Shown here: positions 19,081 through 28,958 of the stretch, piece by piece
How the letters are laid out: every line of letters starts with the position of its first letter
Position numbering within the stretch: the stretch's first letter is position 1
Origin: Xylaria sp. FL1777
Lineage: Eukaryota > Ascomycota > Sordariomycetes > Xylariales > Xylariaceae
Reading direction: 5' to 3'
Length of the DNA: 29,066 nt
Assembly (NCBI GenBank): GCA_022578965.1
Contig: MU400876.1
Location: forward strand, 1 to 29,066
The notes under the pieces: generated by a model
Databases searched by the model: none
Told to the model about the DNA's origin: nothing
What the model saw: only the letters and a program-made list of their open reading frames with translations
Position numbers and translations under genes: made by a program

Positions 19081-21507
19081 CTAGACCTTGCTTTTTTCAA
19101 ATAATCCAAGTGTTAGGCTAGGACCTCTCCCATAGCATGAATGAAGGGAAACACTCGAACAACGAAGCCCAACCCTCTCATACAGACCAAACCGAGTGAT
19201 AAACAATTTCAAAACAAGGAACCAAGTTTCTGGAGGATACCAGATCCCCCAAGCCTGAACTAGCATTCTTCCCCCTGGATCGCACTTCCAACTGAATAGC
19301 TTCAGGCAGAAGTAGCGCGGTGACGTCTCGTCATCCCTTGATTCCCAAGTACAGCAATCTGCCTTGCATCTACCCCGCGTCCAACAGTTGATTCGTTGAT
19401 CATCTCTGCGAAGAGTCGGCTTCATTGGAATATCCATCAAGACCTCGAAGGATTCTAAATTCCGTGCACGAACGAGACAACGAGTTTTGCACATGGGCAG
19501 CGCTCTTCTCAGCACATGGTGGATCATAGATCTACGTTCTTGTCTGTACCATTGGAACTTAGATTCCTCTTCAAGTATGGCGAGTTGTACCTCCGCCAGG
19601 GGTGCCGTCAGTTCTGCGAAGGCCGAGGTGATTGAGCCGGTGGGGTTAGATGTCATACTAGGCACACAATTCACCCCGTCCACTTGGACGTGACTTTCAA
19701 GCATGGTTCCGTACTTGAAATTCGGCCCTTCCCATGATCTCATGTATGTCACAGGGCCATCTAAAGAGCACCAAGACCATGTGGGCGCGCAGAATCCCTC
19801 GTACAGGGTATGTTGGTCGCGACCGGTGGGCTGCAAGAACTGTGGATCGATAGCCCACCCAAGCCCTCGGACAAAAGCGCTTTTCCATAGCCCAGCGCAG
19901 TATGTATCTCGAACATCACTGTGTGTGCCCGAAGAGACCGAAAGGAAGGAGTTCGCAAGACCTGAGAGGGGGGCTAGCTTGTCGCTCCCCCGGGTGAGAT
20001 GTCGCCTTGAGTAGTTTTCGACCAATGAAATCCATTGCCTGTGAAAATCGAACCTCTCCGGCATAGTTGAATATGTCGAGTCAGGTCTCCCGTGCCTTAG
20101 ACCGGTCTTGAGCTCCGAGTGCTTTGAGTAGATATTGCTGTGGTCGTGGTGTGTGCATTCGTAGGCGCCTCGTTGAATGCACTCCCAAGCCATCTCGTTG
20201 TCGTCAAAGAACAGGATCCGGTTGGGCAGGATAGATTCCTGTAGACACCAGCCTCGCTTGTCTAGCGAGCATTCTGTGGCTGAGTGGGGCCTCGTCGCTG
20301 CGCTGAAGATCTGATCCGCTGTCCATTCCGGGCTTAATGTTCTCCCGTTATCATGAGACGCGACGCGAACCAGTAATCCATCGGCGGGACCGCCAATAGA
20401 ACCCGGCACCTCGATGTTGAGGGCTCGTTGCCACTCCGGCAACCCATAGTGCTGCTCTCCTAGGAAGCCCTTTTTACAGGAATCTGGTTCTTTGGCGGCA
20501 ATTGTGAACAGGCTGTTCTTGTAGATGTTGGTCATATGAGAAAATTCTACTTCCAATCTTCCTTGTTATGCTGAATAATACAGAGACCATCCGCCCATAG
20601 ATACTTCACATTGAGCTCTCGGCACACGGTAATCGCATCTTGTATAGTTTGTGTAAGTGAAGAGATGCGAATTCCCTTATAATGGCTGTCGACATTCTCT
20701 GTAGTTGTTACCACGATACCCAAAGTGTCATGCCCCCAGCAGTAGCTAAGACAGACATACGACACTGGCTCTGCCAAAGTGGCTAGCTATCTTCGATCGA
20801 CAGGAACGCGAAATGTCTAGGCCTTCGGCTAAAAAGGAAGCTCTGAGGTAAGGATAATGGATACGAGTCCGAGAGTCTGTTACCCTGGTTAACATCTACA
20901 ATCCTACACAACTTGAAATCCATCATATCCGCGTACCTACTCGCTTATAAAGCTCGAAGCGGCTGGCCAGTTCATTATCGTCATACAAGGTGATCGTGCC
21001 GGTTTTTTCTCGACTAAGAGATACTTCTTTTTCTGTCACACTGGTGCCTATCCAGCTAGGCTTAACAACCTCTATAACAGCAAGAACCATAGTGCACGCA
21101 GCACAGCCTTTCTGGCCGGATTTGATAAATTTGCCCAAAGGTTCTGGCATGCTATACTCGGAAGTATCCCACAAACCCTCTGCGCAGCGACGTCCTCGGT
21201 CTCTGGCTAACTCCCTATTAATCTGGTCCACATCAACCAGAGCTGCAGTGCCACCCTTATAAGCACCGCGCCGGATTTTCTCTTGACTCATCTCGATTTT
21301 TATTTCTTTCTTTTTGCTTTCCCCTTCCTGACCTTCTCTGCTAGATGGGGAAATGGACAGGGAGGGAGGGGGTTTTGCTTTACGTATCCCCTCGTTGTAA
21401 CGGCGGCGCCGACGTGCTCTATCTCGTTTCCGTTTACGCTCTTCAGTTTCAAACGCGCTATTCAAACAATTGAGGCATTTCAAAGGGGTAGTGAGAGAAG
21501 ATAACAT
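19081..21507 (-). pseudogene. HET-domain gene, apparently frameshifted
   Basis: HET genes trigger cell death when incompatible fungal strains fuse. The start is probably the ATG at 21507. The first part (21507 to about 20938) carries CLNC, a very basic stretch (KRKRDRARRRRR), then SGQKGCAACTMV and FELYKRVG, as in HET N-terminal regions. The HET core follows at 20777-20550: [44 protein letters not shown], then DW and an in-frame TAG. The expected continuation, [19 protein letters not shown], is present immediately after in another frame and stays open to 19081 (491 residues). No intron signal fits the junction; a one-base loss in the G run at about 20553-20554 explains it. Between about 20937 and 20777 the exon joints are unclear. 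The gene is either a recent pseudogene or carries a sequencing error. Confidence 0.78.
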
Positions 21508-22469
21508 TGTATCAGCTGGAAAACGTACTAATACATAAGATTCCCGCAGAGTGAGTATTAGGGTACTGAGAAGCGGGTAGAGGCTACGATAGGATGACAC
21601 GGAGAACCAACACGCAGGAGTGCTAAATGAATACCTATGACACCACGTTCCAGGCGCCGGGTAACCGCCGCCCGTTTGGAACGGCGCATCCCCTGTCTAA
21701 GCGGCCTATTCCTATCCCCGATAGGACATCTGATATTCTTGGGTATCAGTTGCCACTCTCAAGGACATATGAACTGCAGGGCGTGCACTCGACGTTTTCG
21801 AGATTTCCCTGCTGACGTAGTCTGGAATTGCATCGTCCTCAGATCGCAGTACAGCAAGATATATCTATATTGTCGAGAGTCGGGTTCAGCAGACGGGGAT
21901 GCTTGGGAAAGGAGGCTCCGATTCCCCCGTCTCTCAGTGATGCGGGGACTGCATGTTGCAATGCCTGCGATGATGTGCAGCAACCCTGTCATTGGCTGAG
22001 ATACAATGCAGCAGAACCCAAGTTCCATAAATATAGGGAGCAGAACGTCATCATAGATCAAATCTGATTTGGGGGCTGGTGTGATGTCGCGTGGAATAGA
22101 GGAATCGAAAAGGAGAAGAAGCCTTGGGAGCAGTACATCAAATCATTTTTGGAAGTAAATAGAGAAATATTATTGAGTAGATATGCTAAGAAATATATCT
22201 CACACTTCTTGTTTTTACAGCTTTTGATAATGTTGGTTTTTCAAACGAAGTCTACATGTAATATGATAGATCAAGTAGCAGTAGCTAGGCAGAAGCTTAC
22301 GTAACTAGCTTACATAATGCTATCTCTTGATTCTACAAGCCCTGTTTGAGAGCTCCCTGTTGATGTGATACATAGCAGCAACCTTTTGTTTCACTCCAGT
22401 CTTTTATCCCTCAGTAAACAGAAAAACGAGGGCATTTACTTTACGTGAAGTTTGGGTGAACCAGCACCA
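21508..22469. other. Divergent promoter region between the HET and 2EXR genes
   Basis: A 962-bp region between two divergent starts. It must contain both promoters. The open frames here have no recognised motifs, and no defined regulatory element was identified. Confidence 0.55.
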
Positions 22470-23372
22470 ATGGCATCATTCCACCATTTCCCCAACCTGC
22501 CCCCCGAGCTCCGCCTCGAGGTCTGGAGGGCGTACTTCGCAGTCTGCCACGGGACGCAAATCCACATCTTTTTCTCGTCATCCGAGGGTCCAAGATACGT
22601 CAACCAAGACGCCGCCACCGGCGTCCAGGGACACGACACCCTGGCAGCGGCAAGGGTGTGCGCCGACTCGTGGGTCGTGTTCCGGGAATCCTTCTACGTG
22701 GGCGACATGCGCAGTCTGCAGCCATCACGGCGCACCGCCGTCGCAGCGGCAGCAGCAGCAGCAGAAGACGACGAGGAGCAGCAGCAGCAGCAGCGGCGTC
22801 GGTACGCCCGCGAGTTCGCCGTGGCGGCGGAGGACATGATGTACATCGTCGACTCGCGCGTCAGCCCCATCCTCGCGGCGCTGAGCTCTACGTCCTGGTT
22901 CCACCGCGCCCGGCGCGTGGCCATGCAGGTCTTCAACTTCCACACCCCCGCCCCCAACCCCCAGCGTCTGCCCGACCCCAGGCCCTACCCCCACAACCTG
23001 GACTACTGGGGGCGCAACTGGGTGCTGTGGAACCAGCTGCTCACCGCCCTGCCGCCCGACGTCCGGCGGATGATGAAGAACCCCGCGCTGAAGCAGCTCC
23101 TGTTCGTCGTGGTCCCCAGCCTACAAGTCCAGCGCACCAGGCCCCTCAAGCCGAATACGTACGGCTTCGTCTTCATTGACCCCGAGTCCTTCGTGCTGGG
23201 CTCGCCGGACGAGACCCAGGCCGTCTGGGGCCATGCGAGGCTAACCGCCGCGCGCATCGGTAGGATAGATCTGGGCCTTGAAATGTACCGAAAGATCGGG
23301 TATGTGGTGGATGCCGTGCCGGCCCGTGCTCAGTTTAGCTGTCTTGACAAGACGTATGTGACTAACTACTAA
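22470..23372 (+). CDS. 2EXR-domain protein (fungal, function unknown)
   Basis: One exon, 300 residues, starting at the ATG that gives MASFHHFPNLPPELRLEVWR. The motif FxxFPxLPPELRLxIW is the signature of the 2EXR domain (PF20150), common in large families of Pezizomycotina proteins of unknown function. After the domain comes a low-complexity stretch encoded at about 22740-22800 (Ala run, EDDEE, Gln5, Arg). The rest (about 115-300) has conserved-looking Trp/Pro segments such as WFHRARRVAMQVFNF. No membrane segment or signal peptide is seen. The gene is markedly GC-rich, especially at third positions, compared with its flanks. No enzymatic motif is visible and no function is assigned. Confidence 0.8.
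   Translation: MASFHHFPNLPPELRLEVWRAYFAVCHGTQIHIFFSSSEGPRYVNQDAATGVQGHDTLAAARVCADSWVVFRESFYVGDMRSLQPSRRTAVAAAAAAAEDDEEQQQQQRRRYAREFAVAAEDMMYIVDSRVSPILAALSSTSWFHRARRVAMQVFNFHTPAPNPQRLPDPRPYPHNLDYWGRNWVLWNQLLTALPPDVRRMMKNPALKQLLFVVVPSLQVQRTRPLKPNTYGFVFIDPESFVLGSPDETQAVWGHARLTAARIGRIDLGLEMYRKIGYVVDAVPARAQFSCLDKTYVTNY
22740..22800 (+). repeat. GCA/CAG trinucleotide tract in the 2EXR gene
   Basis: Runs of GCAGCAGCA and CAGCAGCAGCAGCAG encode poly-Ala and poly-Gln on either side of a short acidic segment. Such trinucleotide tracts change length easily without breaking the frame. Confidence 0.85.
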
Positions 23373-25149
23373 TGGGGCACGGGGTTATGAGGGTTGGATT
23401 CATATGCTTGCACCTGATTCACTGATGCGTAGATGTGTGCGAACCTTGCAATTCGGCCGGAATTGACAACCAAGGGGGACTGTCAGCCTATTGTGTTATT
23501 ATGTATCCCTATGTTTGTTCCGCTCCAGATTCGTTTGTGTAACTGCTTTATCTCCGTGGTCTGCCTTTCTCCCCCGTCAGAACTACACGTCAATGTTTGT
23601 TCTTCATTATCATAACTACTAATTTCGCTTCATGTACTACTTACTATATTACTTGTTACTGGGTTTTTGTTGGAATACTGTTACAGTATCAAATCTGTAG
23701 TTTCTGTTTTTGACAGCTTCGACGGCTGTGCCATACACTATTCAAGGGGGGGAGAAATTAATAGTCCCAAAAGATACATGCAGAATCTCGGGAAAGCACC
23801 GGAAGACCAAAGGAACCACTCTAGAATGAGACGGATCATAAGAGAATTAAAAGACACTGCCATAGAAGGCCTTGCAGCTAAAGCCTAAAAATGCCTTGAC
23901 TACAGACTGCTATCCAAGGCTTCTTTCTGCTGTGACGGTCATTTGGGCTCGAAGTAGCATCCCTTGCGCAGGTGTAATATACTTACTTCACCAACATCAA
24001 ACTTCCAAACTTACTTAGTGTTACGATCTACGGTACTATGTCCATTTATTTATATGATTATAGCCATCTGCCAAGAGGACTCATAAAGAGAGCAGGGAAA
24101 GAGAAAGAAAAGAGGATAAACCATAGCGCCACTATCAAACAATTCAATTCGGATGAAATTAATATTATATTCATACGTAAACATCTATATTGAAGTGAGA
24201 AACAAATATGCGATCCCTCAAGTCAGCAGCGCGTAAGTGTCAAATTCCAATTACATTCATAGCAAAGGGGACACCTAGACAATTTGCTTTCCTTGGATGC
24301 TCAGCTCAGAGTATCTCGTTAGGGGCCCAGTAAAGGGGTTCATTCGTCAGAATCAGAATACGGGGGAAGGGGAGGTATTCACCTTGAAAACTGAAAGAGT
24401 AGCAGCAGCGCACAGATAAACAGACAGCAGCGTGAAGAGAGAAATGATTGCATGATTGCATGACCGTAGGCGCGTGCGATTGTATAATACACACCCAAAA
24501 CCCCAATTCTAGCGAGACTTGGCCTCGCCCTGCGCTGCCGTCATAAAATGAACATTCATTCTCTCTCCCCGAGCATTACCTTGCCGTACCCATGCTATGC
24601 CTCAATAGAACCCAGTGAAACGCGGCTCATGTCCGCCATTTCCCCACCAGCCGTATGTAGATGAATACGGACGCCACCCATCATCTCGTAGAATCAATCT
24701 ACCTCTTCATGACAGGTTGTCCATGCGCACCATGCTACGAGGACGTCTCGTCGCGACGAAGGATGCGCAAGGGCGTTGATACTCTATTTTTCAAGAGCTC
24801 AATATATTTTGGGTGAGCCTGTGCGAAAATTGCAGAAAGTCGCAGGCAAAAAGGAGAAACAAAGCATAAGCGGCCTGTGGAATCACCCTGCGGCGAGTAC
24901 GTTGTGCCTCATGCTCTCCTAGGAAATCTCGTTGCAGCTGTGATATGAAGCACATGCTGGGTAAACCGAGGGATGGACAAAAGTCCGTATAAAACAAAAC
25001 ATTTGAACTGTGACATTTTCGAAGGCGTAGCAGGAACCTGTGACTGCTATTCACAGTCGTCAAAGTCCTGTCGAGTCACTTAGACGCCTTAACATACCCA
25101 CTATTCCCTCTTGTCAAATTATCCGACGTTCACTCCTTCGCCGTCAGCT
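23373..25149. other. Intergenic region between the 2EXR gene and TFIIB
   Basis: About 1.8 kb that must contain the 3' untranslated regions of two convergent genes. No frame shows a known motif; the 73-codon frame at 23667-23888 has no recognisable family. No RNA gene was identified by eye. Confidence 0.55.
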
Positions 25150-26268
25150 TTAGTTGACGGGGAGCCGGTCAAGGTGCCCGCCCTTCGCGAGCCAATCCTG
25201 TTCTATTAACGAGTCTCGGGCCTGATATAGGAAGCGATAGGCAGTCTTGATAGTACCATCGCTAACGCCTGCTACGGCGGCGATTTGTTTCGAGCTCTTG
25301 CCTTCGCCCATGAGGTGTGAGATCATATAGATGCAAGCTGCAGCGACAGACAAAGGCGAACGACCGGCCAAATCCTTAACGGACGAACTCTTCTCACACA
25401 GCTCAGACGAGATTCTCGCCATGAGATGGTTGTTATTGAAACGAAGCCCGCTGCAGTATCTAGCACAAAGCTCCGTGGCATTTGTGGCACTGAGGGTTGG
25501 GGGTACACCGTCGTGGTTAATAGGACGGATAAAGGTCTTATTCTTGTCGTCCTGGAGGAATTTCTCCAACATCTTGAAGGTCCTGCCGATCTCCTTCTTG
25601 GGAACCTTGGTGAGGGCAAATATCTCGCGGAAGGTTCTCGGGGCGTTGGATTGACGACATGCGATGAAGATACACCCAGCGATGATGACCTCAGACGACT
25701 TTCCCTTGAAGTACTTGGCGTCGTCGGTCATCTTGAAGATGTGCTTGGCAGCATCCTGGGTGGTCTTGGAGATGTTCATGGCATCGCAAAAGTTGGAGAT
25801 CTCGCGGTATGCAGCGAGCAGAGCTGTATTGCTCTGCTTGGTGTCCTTCTCGTTCTTCTTAGCCGCTTTGCTCTGGAGGCGCTGCAGCTCCCTCGCGTCC
25901 TTGCCCTCGAAGGCAATGTTGGTCTCGAGCTGGGAGCCGTTCAGCAGGGGATTGACCGAGTCACCAACACGGCTGGGGTCGTCGTTGTTCTGGTCATCGT
26001 TGGCGAATGTGCGCCACTCCGAGCGGGTGTCGATGATGCGGTCGCCGAGGACGAGGCCGCACGATGCGCACACCATGTCGCCCGAGGAGAACTCTTCGAT
26101 GAGATTCGGCGGGAACTCGCGACAGTCGGGGCACTGTACGATCTCGTTCAGGTTCTGCTGCCACGGCTGTTCCTTCAGCCCTAGCTGGCCATCGTCGGCG
26201 GCGGCGACGCTCGCACTCTGCTGGGCGGCGATGAAGGCATCAGAGTGCGAGGTGACTGCCGTGCTCAT
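25150..26268 (-). CDS. SUA7: Transcription initiation factor IIB (TFIIB)
   Basis: One exon, 372 residues. TFIIB bridges TBP at the promoter and RNA polymerase II in the nucleus and helps set the start site. The N-terminal zinc ribbon has C46, C49, C67 and C70 (CPDC and CASC). The B-reader/linker DTRSEWRTFANDD...PSRVGD is nearly invariant in eukaryotes. Two cyclin-like repeats follow (about 145-235 and 255-350), including FKGKSSEVIIAGCIFIACRQ and the second-repeat segment GRSPLSVAAACIYM. Length and ending are normal for ascomycetes, with a fungal-type N-terminal extension of about 40 residues rich in Ala, Ser and Gln. The start is the ATG at 26268. An essential single-copy gene in other fungi, it marks this end of the window as conserved chromosome. 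Confidence 0.97.
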   Translation of the reverse strand: MSTAVTSHSDAFIAAQQSASVAAADDGQLGLKEQPWQQNLNEIVQCPDCREFPPNLIEEFSSGDMVCASCGLVLGDRIIDTRSEWRTFANDDQNNDDPSRVGDSVNPLLNGSQLETNIAFEGKDARELQRLQSKAAKKNEKDTKQSNTALLAAYREISNFCDAMNISKTTQDAAKHIFKMTDDAKYFKGKSSEVIIAGCIFIACRQSNAPRTFREIFALTKVPKKEIGRTFKMLEKFLQDDKNKTFIRPINHDGVPPTLSATNATELCARYCSGLRFNNNHLMARISSELCEKSSSVKDLAGRSPLSVAAACIYMISHLMGEGKSSKQIAAVAGVSDGTIKTAYRFLYQARDSLIEQDWLAKGGHLDRLPVN

Positions 26269-26520
26269 GATGACGCTTGGCGCTGACGACGACGACGGTG
26301 AGAATTATGACGGCTAATATAATGAGACAGCGATGCAGAGCGCTCGGAGGGAGAGAGAGAGAGGGAGAGAAGCGCGAGATAAGAAAAGAAAGACAGACAG
26401 ACTGTCGGGGCGGACAGAGTAGGGAGCGTTGGGTGAGCGGGAGTTGTGAAGGTGAGGAACCGAACGGCTGACGAGAGACGCGTAGAATGAAGAAGAAGAG
26501 ACTGATCAAGTCGAGTTGTG
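26269..26520 (-). promoter_or_regulatory. Probable TFIIB promoter/5' leader with a pyrimidine-rich tract
   Basis: Directly upstream of the TFIIB start, the plus strand carries a purine-rich run at about 26345-26400 (GGGAGAGAGAGAGAGGGAGA and following). On the gene's own strand this is a CT tract, which is common near transcription starts of housekeeping genes in filamentous fungi. No TATA box was identified. The role is inferred from position. Confidence 0.4.
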
Positions 26521-27219
26521 ATGGGTGCCTCGAATCTGACTAATTGGGTGCACAGCAGTTACTTAGGTAAGCAAACTGCACTACACTAGGGACTAGCGTA
26601 GGAGGTAGGTAGGAACCTTAATGTGGGTGTTATCAGGTAAAGGACGTTAGCGGAGTGACACTGTTAAACTGCACTGGAGGCTGCTGTAGGCTTTTGGAAA
26701 GTGAGAATACTAAGTTGAAGCAAGGCTCTGGAATCAGCTTAGCCAGTCTCCAGACAACATCTTAAATCCTGAAGATCAATTAACTACAACTAACACGCAG
26801 GACAAAGCACATTGTACTACGGTTTGTAAATTGACCCTTTGTCTATGGCCACACAGCCAGCGCATGTGCCTAAGACAATGCATTTCTTTGTCTCCAGCTG
26901 AACAACAGTTTCTCCTCCGACGTGAAAGAATAATAATGAAGATGGTAGTTTGTTACTATCATTCCACGGTATGCAATCAAAATAGCCCAAAGATAATCCG
27001 TTAAAACCACCAACTCCACGCTAGCATTTCCTGAGCACAAAAATGAAAAAATTGGCCGCGGCACTCCTTCCGTTACGAGCTCTTAAGCTCCACGGTATAG
27101 CGTCGCTCGAGTCGGTATAGAAGTGGGGGATGCCGTCTTGGGTAGTAATCGAGTCCGCCCCCAAGCTTATGTTTCCTTCACAGCCATGAAACGACTCACT
27201 GTTCCCAGCCGAGAAGGGT
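26521..27219. other. Intergenic region between TFIIB and the membrane-protein gene
   Basis: About 700 bp without a recognisable gene. TTAGGTAA (26563-26570) and GGAGGTAGGTAGGAACCTTA (26601-26620) belong to the scattered CCTAGGTA-like motif set. The right part must include the 3' end of the minus-strand transcript from 27825. Confidence 0.5.
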
Positions 27220-27825
27220 CTAAATGTGACGATAAACGGTGGGGCCACCCCGGGCTGGCGAGGCCACGCGCGTAGGCTGCGGTACTGAGAGGTAGGGCGC
27301 AAATGCTGGATGTTGGTCGAGGCCGACGCCGCCAGGATTAGAACATCTTCTCTCGCTCTGGACGCGCGCCTCCCACGCCTTCCAATCATCTCTCAGGCCA
27401 GTCATCTCGTCTTCGTCTCCTAGCGGGTGCGCTAGATGATGGTCTTTGCTGGGCGTGGACGATACCTGGGAGACGGGGTCGCTGGTCGTCAATGAGGTTC
27501 GACTTGCCAGTGACTTCCGTATCATGGTATCGCGCTCTACATCCTCGACATTTTGTCGGTTGACCACGCCCCGTTTGCGCTTGTGCAGATATGGATATGC
27601 CGATTTCGTTTCTTCTATCGGTTTAAATCCAGTTCTTTGTTCCCGTCGTAACTTGATGTAGTATGCGCACATGAAGATGGACAGCGTCGCGATAATGAGA
27701 ATACCGACGACAACCACGACGATCATCCAGGGGTCGACGGCCGCAGGTGCGATATTCTTGCTTGTGCTTTGGCCGGACTTGGGAGTAGACCCTTCATTGC
27801 GTCGAGAGGAGAAGAGGGGGCCCAT
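27220..27825 (-). CDS. Single-pass membrane protein of unknown function
   Basis: An uninterrupted frame of 201 residues from the ATG at 27825. A Ser/Gly/Lys-rich N-terminus without a signal peptide is followed by one clear transmembrane helix at about 33-56 (PWMIVVVVVGILIIATLSIF and on), then a positive stop-transfer segment (KLRREQR). By the positive-inside rule the 140-residue C-terminal tail would be cytoplasmic. The tail is polar and probably disordered, with Ser/Thr clusters and an ELE-like acidic patch (GDEDEMTGLRDDWKAWEARV) that could form a helix. I do not recognise the family. It lies upstream of TFIIB on the same strand with 951 bp between. Splicing near the 3' end cannot be excluded. 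Confidence 0.7.
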   Translation of the reverse strand: MGPLFSSRRNEGSTPKSGQSTSKNIAPAAVDPWMIVVVVVGILIIATLSIFMCAYYIKLRREQRTGFKPIEETKSAYPYLHKRKRGVVNRQNVEDVERDTMIRKSLASRTSLTTSDPVSQVSSTPSKDHHLAHPLGDEDEMTGLRDDWKAWEARVQSERRCSNPGGVGLDQHPAFAPYLSVPQPTRVASPARGGPTVYRHI

Positions 27826-28916
27826 CTCGGGGACTATCTAAGTCTCAAGTTCAATTATTAGAGATGAGGTCGATGGAAGATAGACATCGCGAGTGATGGA
27901 CCACAATCAGGCGGGGAAGATGCAGGCTATATGAATACATAATTCATGGTGGCTCGATGATTCGAAGGCAATGTGCCCTTCCAGTGCCTCGCCCTTCTGC
28001 TGTTGCGCAATATTCGTACTAAGGGAAGCTAGAGAAACGTCACCCATGCACGTTGGGTAACATGTCATGCTTTAGTGCTATTCTTGGACCAACCACGCCT
28101 TGTATCTATTCGACAAGTTCGGGTGGGAGTGGCTGTGGGGGAGTGAAAAACAGGGCATTGCCGGCATTAGGCTATCCCCGGCGAGGCTCGAAGGGATTAC
28201 AAGGGATTACGAGGGCATTTACACGCCGCCGCCTAGGAGAAATATGCCCTTTGATTCTGGTTACAGTTCAAGATCCATATTGCCTGGCTACTACTCAGTA
28301 TGGTTGAGGGTGGCGGTGCGTAAAGGGTCATTGGTGAGATTAGGTAGTTTGCGTATGCTTAATACCTGTACTATCACCTGCACTGGCATAAAGGAACGGG
28401 CTCAGAGGAAATGCATGCGGTGGGCGAAGGGAACGGTAGGGACTAGGTATACTCTAAAGTTTCGTGTATACACCCATCAAAGGGCGATGCACCCAATGCA
28501 GTTTTTAAGAATATCGTCGCTTTAATCCCTTCCAATCCTAGCGCATAGGAACTTGTTCTGTCGTTGGCTCTATCGATGCGCACTCGCTCCTTGTATAGTG
28601 TATATACCTATCTATATTGTATACTTGTTAGGATATAATACAGTATAGAACACATTAGCTCAAGTGGACATGGGAATTGTCCTTGAGGTTGGCGCGGAGA
28701 GAGCTATATTTATCTTCCGGGTTAGGTAGTAGCCTACATGTCTGTGCGGCGCGGACCGTAATAGTATGCGTAAGTAATTAATAGCCTATAGATATCGACC
28801 AAAGAGTAACTATGCCAAGTCTCAGAGACCTACCTAGGAATGAGATGTGTTTTACGGGTAACGATTGTGCAATGTAAAGAACCCCGGCACGGGAGAACGG
28901 AAATGTGCCACTCTTC

Positions 28917-28917
<1 letters not shown>
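27826..28917. other. Gene-free right flank
   Basis: About 1.1 kb with no recognised protein. The frames at 28053-28307 and 28100-28525 overlap each other and show no family motif. CCTACCTAGG is present at 28829-28838. The left end must include the promoter of the gene beginning at 27825. Confidence 0.5.

Positions 28918-28954
<37 letters not shown>
28918..28954. repeat. Homopolymer of 37 A
   Basis: An uninterrupted run of A at the junction between mixed-composition and AT-rich DNA, followed by GGATATAATTATTAT, another A run, and TGGATATATTAATT. It could be the tail of a retroposed element, but no element body is recognised to its left. Confidence 0.9.

Positions 28955-28958
<4 letters not shown>

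Noticed and set aside
22658..23179. Arg/Ala/Pro-rich plus-strand frame of 173 codons
   Set aside because: It is a shifted frame over the GC-rich 2EXR gene, with low complexity and no family resemblance.
23667..23888. 73-codon frame with a basic C-terminal helix
   Set aside because: No recognisable family and no clear flanking signals. This length is expected by chance in 1.8 kb.
25426..26184. Plus-strand open frame of 252 codons
   Set aside because: It is antisense to TFIIB, which is unmistakable on the minus strand. High third-position GC of the real gene creates the mirror frame.
28053..28525. Two overlapping plus-strand frames that could be small genes
   Set aside because: They overlap in different frames, lack motifs, signal peptides or splice support, and the region looks non-coding.
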